64,000 nt of DNA from Psychrobacillus sp. NEAU-3TGS (lineage in GTDB: Bacteria > Bacillota > Bacilli > Bacillales_A > Planococcaceae), in NCBI RefSeq assembly GCF_029955155.1, contig NZ_JAPNOZ010000006.1, positions 124,001 to 188,000 on the forward strand, given 5' to 3'. Both the position numbers and the translations under genes were made by a program. Of the stretch, positions 45,379 to 57,351 are shown one piece after another (the stretch's first letter is position 1; every line of letters starts with the position of its first letter). The notes under the pieces are model-generated. The model was not told where the DNA came from and ran no database searches. It saw nothing but the letters and a program-made list of their open reading frames with translations.

Positions 45379-46125
45379 TTACACATTCCAATCAAGCGAC
45401 TCTAAAAAGTTTAATATATCTTCATGTAATTGTTCTTTTTCAGGACCAAGTGTAATCACATGCCCTGAGTTTTCATACCAATTGAGTTTTTTCTCTAATG
45501 ATTCTGCTTGCTCAAAAATGGTACTTGCCGATTCAATATCTATTACCGTATCTTTCTTGCCTTGTGTGACAAGTAGTGGTGCGTAAATATGATCGACATG
45601 TTCTCGAACATTATAGACAAACTCTCTTAGCTCTGCCAGCGTCTCCATTGGAGTTTGGCGAATCGCCTCTACTTCTTCTTCTATTTGCGCTTCTGTTTTT
45701 CCTTCATATTTCTTATATTCTTTGGCATATTTTACGACACCTTCGAACATGACGTCAGTTGTTTTCATCGTCATTGGGGAACACATCGTGACAATACCCT
45801 TCACAGGAACTGTATACCCCAATTTGAGTGAAAATACGCCTCCAAGTGAAAGTCCAGCTACTGCAATCTCCTCATAGCCTTCTGCTTTTAAACGGTCATA
45901 CCCACGCATGACATCCTTCCACCAGTCTTTCGGCCCGGTCTCAAGTAGCTCCTCCGGTGGTACGCCATGCCCTTTATAGTGCGGGGCAAGAGATGTGTAT
46001 CCGTTTTTCTCCAAGAAACGTCCAAGCATTCGAACGTCCGATGAATTCCCCGTGAAACCATGCAGCAATAGCACAGCACGTTTTCCAGCTTCAAAGAAAA
46101 ATGGTTTTGGTGTTGTAATTTTCAT
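45379..46125 (-). CDS. est: Carboxylesterase, alpha/beta hydrolase, 248 aa
   Basis: ATG 46125 has GGAGGT at 8 nt. [15 protein letters not shown] carries the oxyanion loop; the nucleophile Ser is in [10 protein letters not shown]; Asp in GKKDTVID and His in NSGHVITL complete the triad. It matches the Est30-type esterase that lies between secG and rnr in many Bacilli. It hydrolyses short-chain esters; the cellular substrate is unknown. Confidence 0.93.
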   Translation of the reverse strand: MKITTPKPFFFEAGKRAVLLLHGFTGNSSDVRMLGRFLEKNGYTSLAPHYKGHGVPPEELLETGPKDWWKDVMRGYDRLKAEGYEEIAVAGLSLGGVFSLKLGYTVPVKGIVTMCSPMTMKTTDVMFEGVVKYAKEYKKYEGKTEAQIEEEVEAIRQTPMETLAELREFVYNVREHVDHIYAPLLVTQGKKDTVIDIESASTIFEQAESLEKKLNWYENSGHVITLGPEKEQLHEDILNFLESLDWNV

Positions 46126-46164
46126 ATAAAAATACCTCCAATCAACTACCACAAACTTAGTATG

Positions 46165-46204
46165 TAAAAGAAAACGCCTAACCAATCAGATGTCGGTCAG
46201 GCGG
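46165..46204 (-). terminator. Terminator after secG
   Basis: CGCCTGACC/GGTTAGGCG stem with TTTTCTTTT following on the minus strand. Confidence 0.8.
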
Positions 46205-46222
46205 TTCGGTTCAACTCAATTA

Positions 46223-46450
46223 TTAAAACTTTGTAACAGCAATTGTCAAAATAAAAAATAACACTGCAAGTACAATCGTTATTCTATGTAACACAAGGTC
46301 CATACCTCGGGCTTTTTGTTTTCCAAAAAGTTGTTCCGCTCCACCAGAGATGGCTCCTGAAAGACCAGCACTTTTCCCCGATTGTAACAATACAACAACG
46401 ATTAATGCGAGCGATACAATGACAAGTAAAACCATTAGTAACGTATGCAT
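46223..46450 (-). CDS. secG: Preprotein translocase subunit SecG, 75 aa
   Basis: ATG 46450 has AGGAGGT at 8 nt; an upstream GTG lies inside that site. Two membrane spans ([36 protein letters not shown]) flank the conserved loop [20 protein letters not shown] and LFGKQKARG. SecG joins SecYE in protein export. The order secG-est-rnr-smpB-ssrA is standard for Bacillales. Confidence 0.96.
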   Translation of the reverse strand: MHTLLMVLLVIVSLALIVVVLLQSGKSAGLSGAISGGAEQLFGKQKARGMDLVLHRITIVLAVLFFILTIAVTKF

Positions 46451-46564
46451 TTGTTCCACCTCCTGATAAAACGTTCACAACATAAGTAATTTTACCAAAA
46501 AGTGTGTGAAGTTACAACTCTTTAAGTAAATTAATCTATCTGATATTTTCCATTTTACTGGATA

Positions 46565-46679
46565 TTACAACTAAATAACTCAAAATTACAACTAAACCTG
46601 CAAATTTTCCAACTAAATGTTTCAAAATTCCAACTAACTACTCCAAATTTCCAACTAAGCCTGAGCCCGCTCAACTTGC
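46565..46679 (+). repeat. 21-bp-period array A upstream of secG
   Basis: TTMCAACTAA recurs at 46565, 46586, 46607, 46628 and 46649, exactly 21 bp apart, with a degenerate sixth copy at ~46670. Between cores, 6 nt vary and CAAAA/CAAAT is partly kept. The array fills the gap between secG and the hydrolase to its right. No coding frame uses it. Confidence 0.85.
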
Positions 46680-46724
46680 TGACTCCATTCTAATATCACC
46701 ATAAGCATTTTAACCTATGAAAAG

Positions 46725-47528
46725 TTATACCATCCGAGAATCCTCCGACTCAAGTCTGTTTAACCAATTATGAACTAATGCGTTAAATACATCCGTTTGT
46801 TCGATTTGTAGGTTGTGACCAGCCATATCAAGCACTGCAAAAGTTGCCCTTGGGTAATCTTCGATTAATCGCCATGCGTCGTGGTATCCAACTACATTGT
46901 CCTGACGCCCTGTGATAATTAGCGTGGGATACTCAATTTTACATGTAATATCAAAGGTGAAGCCATATCCATTTTGACGGATGTGGTTTACGAATTCATC
47001 ATTTGTTTGTTTAGAAGGAAGTAAAATTTCATTTCGAAACCTCTCCCATTCAGGTTGACCTTGTACTACCCCCATGGAGCAAAATTCATCAGCCTCACTT
47101 GAAGACAATTGTGATATTAAGTTGTTGTCTCTTTTTAGAACGGTCTGCTGCGGTACTTCCCTTTCATCGAAGTCGGGTATAGTCATTGGTGCCATCAGCA
47201 GTAATCCCCGAACTGTGTCCTGACGCAATCGGGCTATTCCTCTGGCAATGTACCCTCCATATGAATTACCACAAATAATAAACGGTTGATCAGGGATAAT
47301 CTCGTCCAAGAGACGCAATACCGCTTTTAAAATATCATCAGAGTTCTGAATAGATGGTTGTGAGTCGGATTGCCCCATACCTGGTAAGTCTATGTATATT
47401 CTCTTCCAACCGCTTCGTTTCTCGAATATCGGTTCCATCGCATGTAACATCACTTGATGGTCAAGTGTCCAACCATGCAACATAACGATGGGATATCCTT
47501 CTCCAATTACTTTATGGTAAATCGACAT
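46725..47528 (-). CDS. Alpha/beta hydrolase, 267 aa
   Basis: ATG 47528 has GGGAGAGGGG at 8 nt. VMLHGWTLDH is the oxyanion motif, the nucleophile is in ICGNSYGGYIARG, Asp in TGRQDNVVG, and His in MAGHNLQIE. Close to the homoserine/haloperoxidase-like hydrolases. Substrate unknown. It stands between array A and the eno terminator, as a lone gene. Confidence 0.88.
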   Translation of the reverse strand: MSIYHKVIGEGYPIVMLHGWTLDHQVMLHAMEPIFEKRSGWKRIYIDLPGMGQSDSQPSIQNSDDILKAVLRLLDEIIPDQPFIICGNSYGGYIARGIARLRQDTVRGLLLMAPMTIPDFDEREVPQQTVLKRDNNLISQLSSSEADEFCSMGVVQGQPEWERFRNEILLPSKQTNDEFVNHIRQNGYGFTFDITCKIEYPTLIITGRQDNVVGYHDAWRLIEDYPRATFAVLDMAGHNLQIEQTDVFNALVHNWLNRLESEDSRMV

Positions 47529-47650
47529 ATATTCATTTCCCCTCTCCCTGTAAACCAAATGATTAACATGGACATTTAATCATTTCATACTTATCTTACA
47601 ATTTTAACAAAGTTGAGTAAGGGTTACACGCTTTAAAATAGGCTAACTAC

Positions 47651-47692
47651 AAAAAGCTACTTAACAGCAAAATGCCGTTAAGTAGCTTTTTT
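47651..47692. terminator. Terminator of the glycolytic operon
   Basis: AAAAAGCTACTTAACAGCA and TGCCGTTAAGTAGCTTTTTT pair with one mismatch just after the eno stop. Confidence 0.88.
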
Positions 47693-47697
47693 GATCA

Positions 47698-50522
<2,825 letters not shown>

Positions 50523-50530
<8 letters not shown>

Positions 50531-51284
50531 TTTGTCCAGCCTCCAATAATTTTACGAAAGAGTCTACCTGTAAACTTGCTCCACCTACTAAAGCGCCGTC
50601 AATATGCTCTTTTGAAAGAAGCTCTTCAATATTTTCTGGTTTCACACTGCCGCCATATTGAATGCGTACGCTGTTTGCCACTTCTTCTCCAAATCCATCG
50701 AGAATGGTTTCACGAATTGCTTGGCATACCTCATTTGCATCATCCGCAGTAGCTGTTTTACCAGTGCCGATTGCCCAAATTGGCTCATAAGCGATAACAG
50801 AAGCTTCTACGTTTTCCTCTGAAAGCCCTTCTAAAGCAGCCATTACTTGAGCTGAGACAATATTTACGGTTTCATTTTGTTCACGCTGTTCTAACGTTTC
50901 ACCTACGCAAATAATAGGAGTTAAATTATATTCAAACGCAGCTTTTACTTTTTGGTGAACAGACTCATCTGTTTCATTGAAATATTGGCGTCTTTCCGAA
51001 TGTCCGATAACGACATAGCTAACACCAAGATCTTGTAGTTGGTGTCCACTCACTTCACCAGTAAATGCACCTTCTTTTTCTTCATGCATTGTTTGAGCAC
51101 CAACTGCAACAAACGAATCTTTTGTCGCTTGTACAAGCTGATCTAAAAAGATTGCCGGTGCACAAATAACCGCATCCACCTTGCTGCTATCTACTTGTTT
51201 GTTTTTTAACTGTTCTACAAAATCCTTCGCTTCGGATAGTGTTTTATACATTTTCCAGTTTCCTGCAATGATCGGTTTACGCAT
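50523..51284 (-). CDS. tpiA: Triosephosphate isomerase, 253 aa
   Basis: GNWKMYK (catalytic Lys), VVIGHSERR (His95 equivalent), [13 protein letters not shown] (Glu167 and flexible loop) and YGGSVKPEN are all present. Length is normal. Start ATG has GGAGAT. Part of the glycolytic operon, 15 nt after pgk. Confidence 0.97.
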
Positions 51285-51299
51285 CTAAAATCTCCTCCA

Positions 51300-52484
51300 T
51301 TACTTATCGTTTAAAGCGGATACGCCTGGTAAGTCTTTCCCTTCCATAAACTCAAGAGAAGCTCCTCCACCAGTAGATATATGATCCATCTTATCGGCAA
51401 CCTCGAATTTTTCAACAGCAGCTGCAGAATCTCCACCACCGATAATTGTATACCCAGCCGTTTCAGCCATTGCGTCCGCTACCGCTTTTGTACCATTCGC
51501 AAAAGCATCCATTTCAAACACACCCATTGGTCCGTTCCAAATGATCAGCTTGCTATTTTTAATAACATCCGCGTATAGAGCAGCCGTTTTCGGCCCGATA
51601 TCTAGCCCCATCCAATCAGACGGAATTTGGTCGATATCTACTACTTTTGTGTTTGCATCTTTTGAAAATTCATCTGCCACGACTACATCGACCGGCATAT
51701 AGAATGAAACACCTTTTTCTTTCGCTTTTTCGATAAAGCCTTTTGCCAATTCGATTTTATCCTCTTCTAATAGAGAGTTTCCAACATCATGTCCTTGGGC
51801 TTTCGAGAATGTGTACGATAAGCCTCCACCGATAATAATATTATCTACTTTATCTAATAGGTGATCGATGACACCGATTTTATCTTTAACTTTTGCCCCA
51901 CCAATAATGGCAGTAAATGGACGTTCAGGAGTTGATAAAGCTTTCCCTAAAACATCTAATTCCTTTTCCATCAATAATCCCGATACAGCTGGCAATAATT
52001 TCGCAATACCTTCTGTCGTTGCGTGGGCGCGGTGTGCTGCTCCAAATGCATCATTCACATACACATCTGCAAGCGAAGCGAATGCTTTTGCAAGTTCAGG
52101 ATCATTTTTTTCTTCTCCTGCATGGAAGCGGACGTTTTCTAATAACACTACATCCCCATCTGCCATTGCAGAAACCACTTGTTCCACTGCTTGTCCAATG
52201 GATTCATCTAATTTTGTTACAGGCTTATTCAAAAGTGTCGCTAAATGCTCTCCTACCTTTGTCAAACGTAGCTCTTCTTTTACTTCCCCTTTTGGGCGTC
52301 CCATATGACTAGCTAAAATGACTTTCGCCCCTTGTTCGATTAAATAGTTAATCGTCGGTATCGCTGCACGAATACGAGTATCATCTGTAATAGCCCCATC
52401 TTCCATTGGTACGTTAAAGTCTACTCGACAAAACACACGCTTTCCTTGTAAAGTTACATCGCTTAATGATTGTTTTTCCTTCAT
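51300..52484 (-). CDS. pgk: Phosphoglycerate kinase, 394 aa
   Basis: [19 protein letters not shown] is the PGK signature, and [31 protein letters not shown] and [12 protein letters not shown] form substrate and ATP sites. ATG has GGGAGG at 8 nt. It makes ATP from 1,3-bisphosphoglycerate. A hairpin in the gap-pgk spacer probably lowers its expression relative to gap. Confidence 0.97.
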   Translation of the reverse strand: MKEKQSLSDVTLQGKRVFCRVDFNVPMEDGAITDDTRIRAAIPTINYLIEQGAKVILASHMGRPKGEVKEELRLTKVGEHLATLLNKPVTKLDESIGQAVEQVVSAMADGDVVLLENVRFHAGEEKNDPELAKAFASLADVYVNDAFGAAHRAHATTEGIAKLLPAVSGLLMEKELDVLGKALSTPERPFTAIIGGAKVKDKIGVIDHLLDKVDNIIIGGGLSYTFSKAQGHDVGNSLLEEDKIELAKGFIEKAKEKGVSFYMPVDVVVADEFSKDANTKVVDIDQIPSDWMGLDIGPKTAALYADVIKNSKLIIWNGPMGVFEMDAFANGTKAVADAMAETAGYTIIGGGDSAAAVEKFEVADKMDHISTGGGASLEFMEGKDLPGVSALNDK

Positions 52485-52514
52485 GAATTAAGCCTCCCAA
52501 TTATGCCAATTATG

Positions 52515-52553
52515 TAAAAAAAGAAGGAGCAAAGGGTAACCCTTGCTCCTTTT
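52515..52553 (-). terminator. Hairpin between gap and pgk
   Basis: AAGGAGCAAGGG/CCTTTGCTCCTT stem around TTAC with T-rich tail on the minus strand. Likely a partial terminator or RNA-stabilising end giving excess gap mRNA, as known for the Bacillus gapA operon. Confidence 0.75.
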
Positions 52554-52587
52554 ACCCTCTTATATTATAGAGGTTATCTCTTACAAA

Positions 52588-53595
52588 TTAAAGTCCGCGC
52601 TCAGCCATCAGTAATGCAAGGTCGATACAACGAGCAGAGTAACCTGATTCGTTATCATACCAAGATAATACTTTCACCATATTATCTCCTAGTACCATTG
52701 TAGAAAGTCCATCTACTGTTGATGAAGCAGTGTTTCCATTATAGTCAATTGAAACTAATGGAAGCTCACTGAATGCTAGAATTCCTTTTAATTCATTTTC
52801 TGATGCTTCTTTTAATACATTATTAATTTCTTCTACTGTTACTTCTTTATCTAGTTCCGCAACAAAGTCTACTAAAGAAACATTTGGTGTTGGTACGCGG
52901 ATTGCCATACCATCTAATTTTCCTTTTAGTTCAGGAAGTACTTTCGCTACTGCAGAAGCTGCTCCCGTTGTTGTTGGGATCATCGATTCTGCTGCTGCAC
53001 GAGCACGACGGTAATCGCTATGTGGTAAATCTAAAATACGTTGGTCATTTGTGTATGAGTGTACTGTTGTCATCATTCCACGTTTAATACCAAATTTGTC
53101 GGATAACACTTTTGCAAGTGGAGATAGACAGTTTGTTGTACAAGAAGCGTTTGACACAATATGATCTGTTGTTGGATCATATTTGTCCGCATTTACGCCC
53201 ATAACAAATGTCGGCATATCATCTTTTGCTGGAGCAGATAAAATAACTTTTTTCGCACCCGCTTCAATATGTTTTCCAGCTTTGTCTTTCGTGCTGAAAA
53301 TTCCCGTAGATTCGATGACGATATCGATTTCTAGCTCTTTCCAAGGAAGTGCAGCTGGGTCTTTCTCTGCAAGAACGCGAATTTTTTTACCGTTTACAAT
53401 TAAGTATTCACCTTCTGATGATACTTCTGCATTTAAAATGCCGTGCACTGAATCATATTTCAATAGATGTGCAAGCATTGCAGCATCCGTTAAGTCATTA
53501 ATTGCTACTACTTCTATTTCACTTTTTTCTAATGCTTCTCTAAATACTTTACGCCCGATACGTCCGAATCCATTAATCGCTAATTTTACTGTCAT
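52588..53595 (-). CDS. gap: Glyceraldehyde-3-phosphate dehydrogenase, glycolytic
   Basis: 335 aa. INGFGRIGR is the NAD site, SNASCTTNCL the catalytic Cys motif, HSYTNDQR the catalytic His, and WYDNESGYSAR the C-terminal signature. The NAD-type residue pattern and its place directly after cggR mark it as the glycolytic GapA. ATG has AGGAGG. Confidence 0.97.
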   Translation of the reverse strand: MTVKLAINGFGRIGRKVFREALEKSEIEVVAINDLTDAAMLAHLLKYDSVHGILNAEVSSEGEYLIVNGKKIRVLAEKDPAALPWKELEIDIVIESTGIFSTKDKAGKHIEAGAKKVILSAPAKDDMPTFVMGVNADKYDPTTDHIVSNASCTTNCLSPLAKVLSDKFGIKRGMMTTVHSYTNDQRILDLPHSDYRRARAAAESMIPTTTGAASAVAKVLPELKGKLDGMAIRVPTPNVSLVDFVAELDKEVTVEEINNVLKEASENELKGILAFSELPLVSIDYNGNTASSTVDGLSTMVLGDNMVKVLSWYDNESGYSARCIDLALLMAERGL

Positions 53596-53607
53596 ATTAA
53601 ATTCCTC

Positions 53608-54645
53608 CTAATTGGTTTGTTCAATGATTTTCATCATTTCATTTGCTGCACCTTCATCTGTTACTAGCACAGTTTGCTCTGGTGCTTGTTTAAAGTAAGA
53701 CAATAATGCTTTTGCTTTTTTGGCACCACCAGCAACTGCTAGTAAATGCTCTATATGTTGTAGCTGTTTTAACTGAATACCAATCGTTCGAATCCGGTGA
53801 ACTGCTTCACCTTGTTCATTAAAATAATACCCAAATGCTTCACTTACTGAACCTTCTTTTTTTAGACGCTCGATTTCATGCTCGTTTGTGTTTCTTCTGC
53901 GAGCCATTTCTTCCGCATCGCCAATGCCGTGAATGACAATATTCGTTCTTTCGTATAGATCCATCATTTCTTGTATGAAAGGCTCTTTCTTCATCGTAGT
54001 GTACGCTTCTTCACTCAAACTATCCGGCATATATAAGGTTCGGTAGGATCCATTCATTTTCCCCGCAAACAAGGACGCAATGGTATTAGCTTGAAACGAA
54101 ACGTCTCTTCCAACTCCGCCTCGAGCAGCGATAAACAATAATTGTTTCCACTTGGTTGTTTCTTGTACAAAATTCGTAATGGAAGCAATCGTAGAACCGC
54201 CCGTGACAGCGACTATTTTTTCGTCCGTCAAAATACTTTCCAAATACTTCGCTGCTTCCTGTGACAAAAGCATGGTTGCATTCGTATTAGTATCTACATC
54301 TCCGGGAACAATAATTACTTCTTTTATGTGTAAATGTTTTGCCAGTTGCTGTTCTAGTTGTAATCTTCCTGACCATACTCTTACAACTTCTTTTAAGTCG
54401 ATTAATAATTGTGTGCCTTTAGAAGTTATTGCAGCTCCGTCTCTTGAAATATCGATTAACCCTTGATTTCTCAAAGTATCTAATTCTTTTCGAGTGTCTC
54501 TTTCGGACAAACCAAGCTGTTCTCCTAAAACTCGCCTGCCAATCCCTTTTGTAAGTTGTATCGTTTGAAGTATTCGATACCTCTTTTGCAACAACTCACT
54601 CATTTCCGGTATTAGCTTTAGCTGAGCAGTGAGCAATGATTCCAT
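53608..54645 (-). CDS. cggR: Central glycolytic genes regulator CggR, 345 aa
   Basis: N-terminal helix-turn-helix (RRVLGEQLGLSERDTRKELD) and a C-terminal sugar-phosphate binding domain (VAVTGGSTIASI; GRDVSFQANTIASLFAGK; GGAKKAKALLSYF). CggR represses its own operon and is released by fructose-1,6-bisphosphate. ATG has GAGGAAGTG. Gene order cggR-gap-pgk-tpiA-gpmI-eno is that of Bacillus subtilis. Confidence 0.95.
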   Translation of the reverse strand: MESLLTAQLKLIPEMSELLQKRYRILQTIQLTKGIGRRVLGEQLGLSERDTRKELDTLRNQGLIDISRDGAAITSKGTQLLIDLKEVVRVWSGRLQLEQQLAKHLHIKEVIIVPGDVDTNTNATMLLSQEAAKYLESILTDEKIVAVTGGSTIASITNFVQETTKWKQLLFIAARGGVGRDVSFQANTIASLFAGKMNGSYRTLYMPDSLSEEAYTTMKKEPFIQEMMDLYERTNIVIHGIGDAEEMARRRNTNEHEIERLKKEGSVSEAFGYYFNEQGEAVHRIRTIGIQLKQLQHIEHLLAVAGGAKKAKALLSYFKQAPEQTVLVTDEGAANEMMKIIEQTN

Positions 54646-54675
54646 TTTTCACTTCCTCATTGGTTATGACGTTTT

Positions 54676-54735
54676 TGTCCCACTTAGTTAAAAAATGTCC
54701 CACTTAGTTAAAAAATGTCCCACTTAGTTAAAAAA
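54676..54735 (-). promoter_or_regulatory. CggR operator: three 20-bp direct repeats
   Basis: GTGGGACATTTTTTAACTAA (minus strand) occurs as three tandem units at 54676-54735; the unit nearest cggR differs at the end. CggR binds direct GGGAC repeats between promoter and gene, and this is just downstream of the promoter. Confidence 0.82.
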
Positions 54736-54755
54736 AAAGTGAATTTCTATAAAAC

Positions 54756-54784
54756 ATCATATAATATACTATGCAATTTTGCAA
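54756..54784 (-). promoter_or_regulatory. SigA promoter of the cggR-gap operon
   Basis: TTGCAA (54779-54784) and TATGAT (54756-54761) with a 17-bp spacer. Confidence 0.75.
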
Positions 54785-54838
54785 TAATAGTGCATTATTT
54801 GCTGTTGGAAATCCAAAGGAATCCTCCTGTGAATGGGG

Positions 54839-54954
54839 ATCTTGCGGTTTTGAGCGTGGATCTTGCGATTCTGAATGGATATCTTGCGGTTCGTGGGGTG
54901 TATCTTGCGATTTCGTACTCCTATCTTGCGATTTACCCTCTCTATCTTGCAATT
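54839..54954 (-). repeat. 21-bp-period array B upstream of the glycolytic promoter
   Basis: Six copies of ATCTTGCGRTT (plus strand) start at 54839, 54860, 54881, 54902, 54923 and 54944, exactly 21 bp apart; 10 nt between cores vary freely. As the core (minus AAYCGCAAGAT) is kept at base level and frames are open on both strands, it is not coding. It lies between the glutaredoxin stop and the cggR promoter. Confidence 0.9.
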
Positions 54955-54985
54955 CCCAAAAACTACAAAAAAATCTGGTGCATTA

Positions 54986-55216
54986 TTAAAGTAATGCATC
55001 CAGAATAGTTGGGTAATCCACTTGACCATATTGAATTATTTCATTTTCAAATTCAACGACAGGAATCATCAGCATATATTTTTCATGAAGTCCATCATCT
55101 TCTTCGATGTTATACTCCTTTATTTCAAACGGTACATCCTCTTGCACTAGCTTTAGTACTATTCTTGCATCCTCACATAAATGACAGCCTGGTCTTGTGT
55201 AGAAATGGACAATCAT
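54986..55216 (-). CDS. Glutaredoxin-like protein, 76 aa
   Basis: VHFYTRPGCHLCEDARIVLK carries the CxxC redox motif (CHLC) at the start of helix 1; the cis-Pro is in LMIPVVEF. Length fits the one-domain glutaredoxin family. It may handle protein disulfides or mixed thiols in the cytosol. It is a lone gene, divergent from the ECF sigma gene. Confidence 0.9.
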   Translation of the reverse strand: MIVHFYTRPGCHLCEDARIVLKLVQEDVPFEIKEYNIEEDDGLHEKYMLMIPVVEFENEIIQYGQVDYPTILDALL

Positions 55217-55325
55217 TTTATAACATCCTCCCCATTAGCATTTATTCCATTTTAATAAAAGGTTAAAATTAAAGCGATACTTTTTATCCGTTCCTTCGTC
55301 TATAGCAGTAAGGGGAGGTCAAGAG

Positions 55326-55850
55326 ATGGAAATGGAACAGCTATACAAAGACCACAGCGATCGAGTTTACAGCTATATATACTTTCTTGTCCGTCATAAA
55401 GAATGTGCAGAGGATCTTACGCAAGAAACCTTTTATAAAGCATATAAAGGAATGGATTCCTTTCAGAAACAGGCTTCTACTGCCACTTGGCTATTAAAAA
55501 TAGCACGTAATGTGACCTATGACTATTTTCGAAGGAAAAGAATTATCCAATTTTTCTCCTTTGAAAAAGAGCATGATTTGGAGACAAACGCATTATCGCT
55601 AGAGAGCCAGTTTGAACAAAAGGAGCAGCTTGTGAGAATGTATGATTCCTTAAGTAAGCTAAAAAAAGATTATCAGGAAGTCCTGTTGCTTCGCAAGGTA
55701 CAAGAATGTTCGATTCAAGAAACAGCCTATATACTTGGCTGGACCGAGGCAAAAGTAAAGATGAAAATGACACGAGCATTTGAGGCACTAAAAAAGGAAT
55801 TCCACCAGGAAGGAGGTCATGCAGATGGAACCATCAAAAGAATTCGATGA
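55326..55850 (+). CDS. ECF-type RNA polymerase sigma factor, 174 aa
   Basis: Region 2 (YKDHSDRVYSYIYFLV, then CAEDLTQETFYKAYKGMDSF) and region 4 (LLLRKVQECSIQETAYILGW then TEAKVKMKMTRA) are complete. ATG has GGGGAGGTC at 5 nt. It overlaps an anti-sigma-like membrane protein by 26 nt. Upstream, CGATAC and CGTCTA 16 bp apart could be a self-recognised ECF promoter, though weak. It resembles SigY/SigW-type stress factors. Confidence 0.92.
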   Translation: MEMEQLYKDHSDRVYSYIYFLVRHKECAEDLTQETFYKAYKGMDSFQKQASTATWLLKIARNVTYDYFRRKRIIQFFSFEKEHDLETNALSLESQFEQKEQLVRMYDSLSKLKKDYQEVLLLRKVQECSIQETAYILGWTEAKVKMKMTRAFEALKKEFHQEGGHADGTIKRIR

Positions 55851-56985
55851 GCTTTTTGAGGAAATGAAAGAGGTAAAGCGTTCAGAAAAAGCAAAACATA
55901 ATACATGGCTTGCCTTGAAGGATAAAATAGAAACAAAGAGAAAACGCACGATATTTCCAGCATTCATATCATTAGCAATCCTAGCAATCGCCTCTTTTCT
56001 CTTCCTTACTTTTTGGAATCTCTCAGAGACGGAGAAATCGGCTGAACCTCTTTCCAATGAAGAGGTAATAAAAGCAGTTTTAGAAAGAGAATATAACGGT
56101 CCAAATATGGATATTTCCCAGTTAATGAACGATTGGATGGACTTACAAAGCGAAACCGAAACGCAAAATCAAGAGGACTACAATCAACTACTGGAATCAA
56201 AGGAATACAAAGATTTCATGAATTATTATCCAGCCACTTTTGGTGAATTCTTTACAGAGAATATGCTAACAAATGCGATCCGTGCAAATTTAGTATTCAA
56301 ATATAATCACAATTTAATAGATAACAACATAGAGATGCATCTAGAGAAGTTCAAAATAATACAAGAAGAAGATCACCCAAATATCTATCGCCCCATCATA
56401 GAGGTTTCCTTAACAAATAGCGAAGGACAGAAAATTTATCATACAGTGCGAGAAGAATTTATTTTTTCCAAAACAGAGCCTGGAAAAATTGGGGGTTATA
56501 ATGTAGCTAAAAATGGCGGTAGTATGGAACTTCGAGAAAAAATAGAAAACTTTGATGCATATGTGGAAAATGAAGAGGAAGTACGAACACCATCGATCGA
56601 TGTCTCCTTTGACACGCTTTGTTTCAATGGGCGTATGCCCAACCCAGAAGGTACAGTAGAATTTAAGTCAGGTTGTACATCCGATAGATCCCAAATCAAT
56701 TCTGTCATGACTATCATGGAGAATTTTTTTGTTAAAGAAGTAACAGAAAAAGAAAGTGGTGAAAGGGCAGCAGCTCTTCCTGAAATTGAAAATTATCAGA
56801 TTTACCTAACAAACAGTGCAGATAAAGATAAAACTTTATATACTATTACATCTTATTCCGACGGATTTTTCGTTTTCTCTCCAGGTTCTAGCGTTGGAAA
56901 TGCTGGTGACATTACTACAGAAGGGGAAGTTTTCTTCTATGAGGAGATTAAGCGGAGACTGGATGAAATTGCTGATAATAGATAA
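55825..56985 (+). CDS. Membrane anti-sigma-like protein with large outside domain, 386 aa
   Basis: ATG 55825 has AAGGAGGT at 7 nt. An acidic/basic cytoplasmic part (1-~40, SKEFDELFEEMKEVKRSEKA) precedes one span (PAFISLAILAIASFLFLTFW), then ~320 outside residues with no known motif (TPSIDVSFDTLCFNGRMPNP). Overlap with the ECF gene and topology make it the likely anti-sigma factor; the short cytoplasmic part lacks a zinc HxxxCxxC motif. The sensing domain is unusual in size. Confidence 0.78.
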   Translation: MEPSKEFDELFEEMKEVKRSEKAKHNTWLALKDKIETKRKRTIFPAFISLAILAIASFLFLTFWNLSETEKSAEPLSNEEVIKAVLEREYNGPNMDISQLMNDWMDLQSETETQNQEDYNQLLESKEYKDFMNYYPATFGEFFTENMLTNAIRANLVFKYNHNLIDNNIEMHLEKFKIIQEEDHPNIYRPIIEVSLTNSEGQKIYHTVREEFIFSKTEPGKIGGYNVAKNGGSMELREKIENFDAYVENEEEVRTPSIDVSFDTLCFNGRMPNPEGTVEFKSGCTSDRSQINSVMTIMENFFVKEVTEKESGERAAALPEIENYQIYLTNSADKDKTLYTITSYSDGFFVFSPGSSVGNAGDITTEGEVFFYEEIKRRLDEIADNR

Positions 56986-56996
56986 GAACAAAAGTG

Positions 56997-57030
56997 CTAA
57001 AGCACCTGTTGCCTGTCCAATTTAGCTAAT
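56997..57030 (+). repeat. Small palindromic repeat, chromosomal copy
   Basis: CTAAAGCACCTGTTGC closely matches the CTAAAGCACCYGTTAGC motif of the island (32996, 34070). GCTAAA...TTTAGC arms flank it. Confidence 0.5.
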
Positions 57031-57272
57031 GGGAACGATAATATCGAATAACGCACATTATAGGGAAACTCGCAGTAGTGAGTGGAAGAACATGACCGCT
57101 TGGATTTAGTTGTAGAATAAGTATATCCTAAATAATGGATAATGGCGATCAAACAGCTATCGAAAGCAACCTGTTCTAGTCTGGGAGCAACCAATTTTCA
57201 TAAAGCAATTTTACTTGGAGTGAGACACTCACAATAATGGGATTACTTTACAAAAGCTTCCACTTGCTTGAC

Positions 57273-57303
57273 TTTGTCGCGTTCGCAGCTTATTTTGTCG
57301 CGT
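57273..57303. repeat. 21-bp-period array D (two units)
   Basis: TTTGTCGCGT occurs at 57273 and 57294, exactly 21 bp apart, with unrelated filler. The minus-strand core ACGCGACAAA resembles the cores of arrays B and C. Confidence 0.6.
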
Positions 57304-57351
57304 CAAACCATTTATTGGCATTTAATGAGTTATACTTCATAGATTGTAGCG

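Noticed and set aside
54728..55029. Open frames across array B with heptad peptides (SQDxxxx, NRKIxxx, YLAIxxx)
   Set aside because: Because 21 is a multiple of three, any stop-free unit opens several frames at once. Frames are open on both strands, none has a ribosome site, and conservation is at base level.
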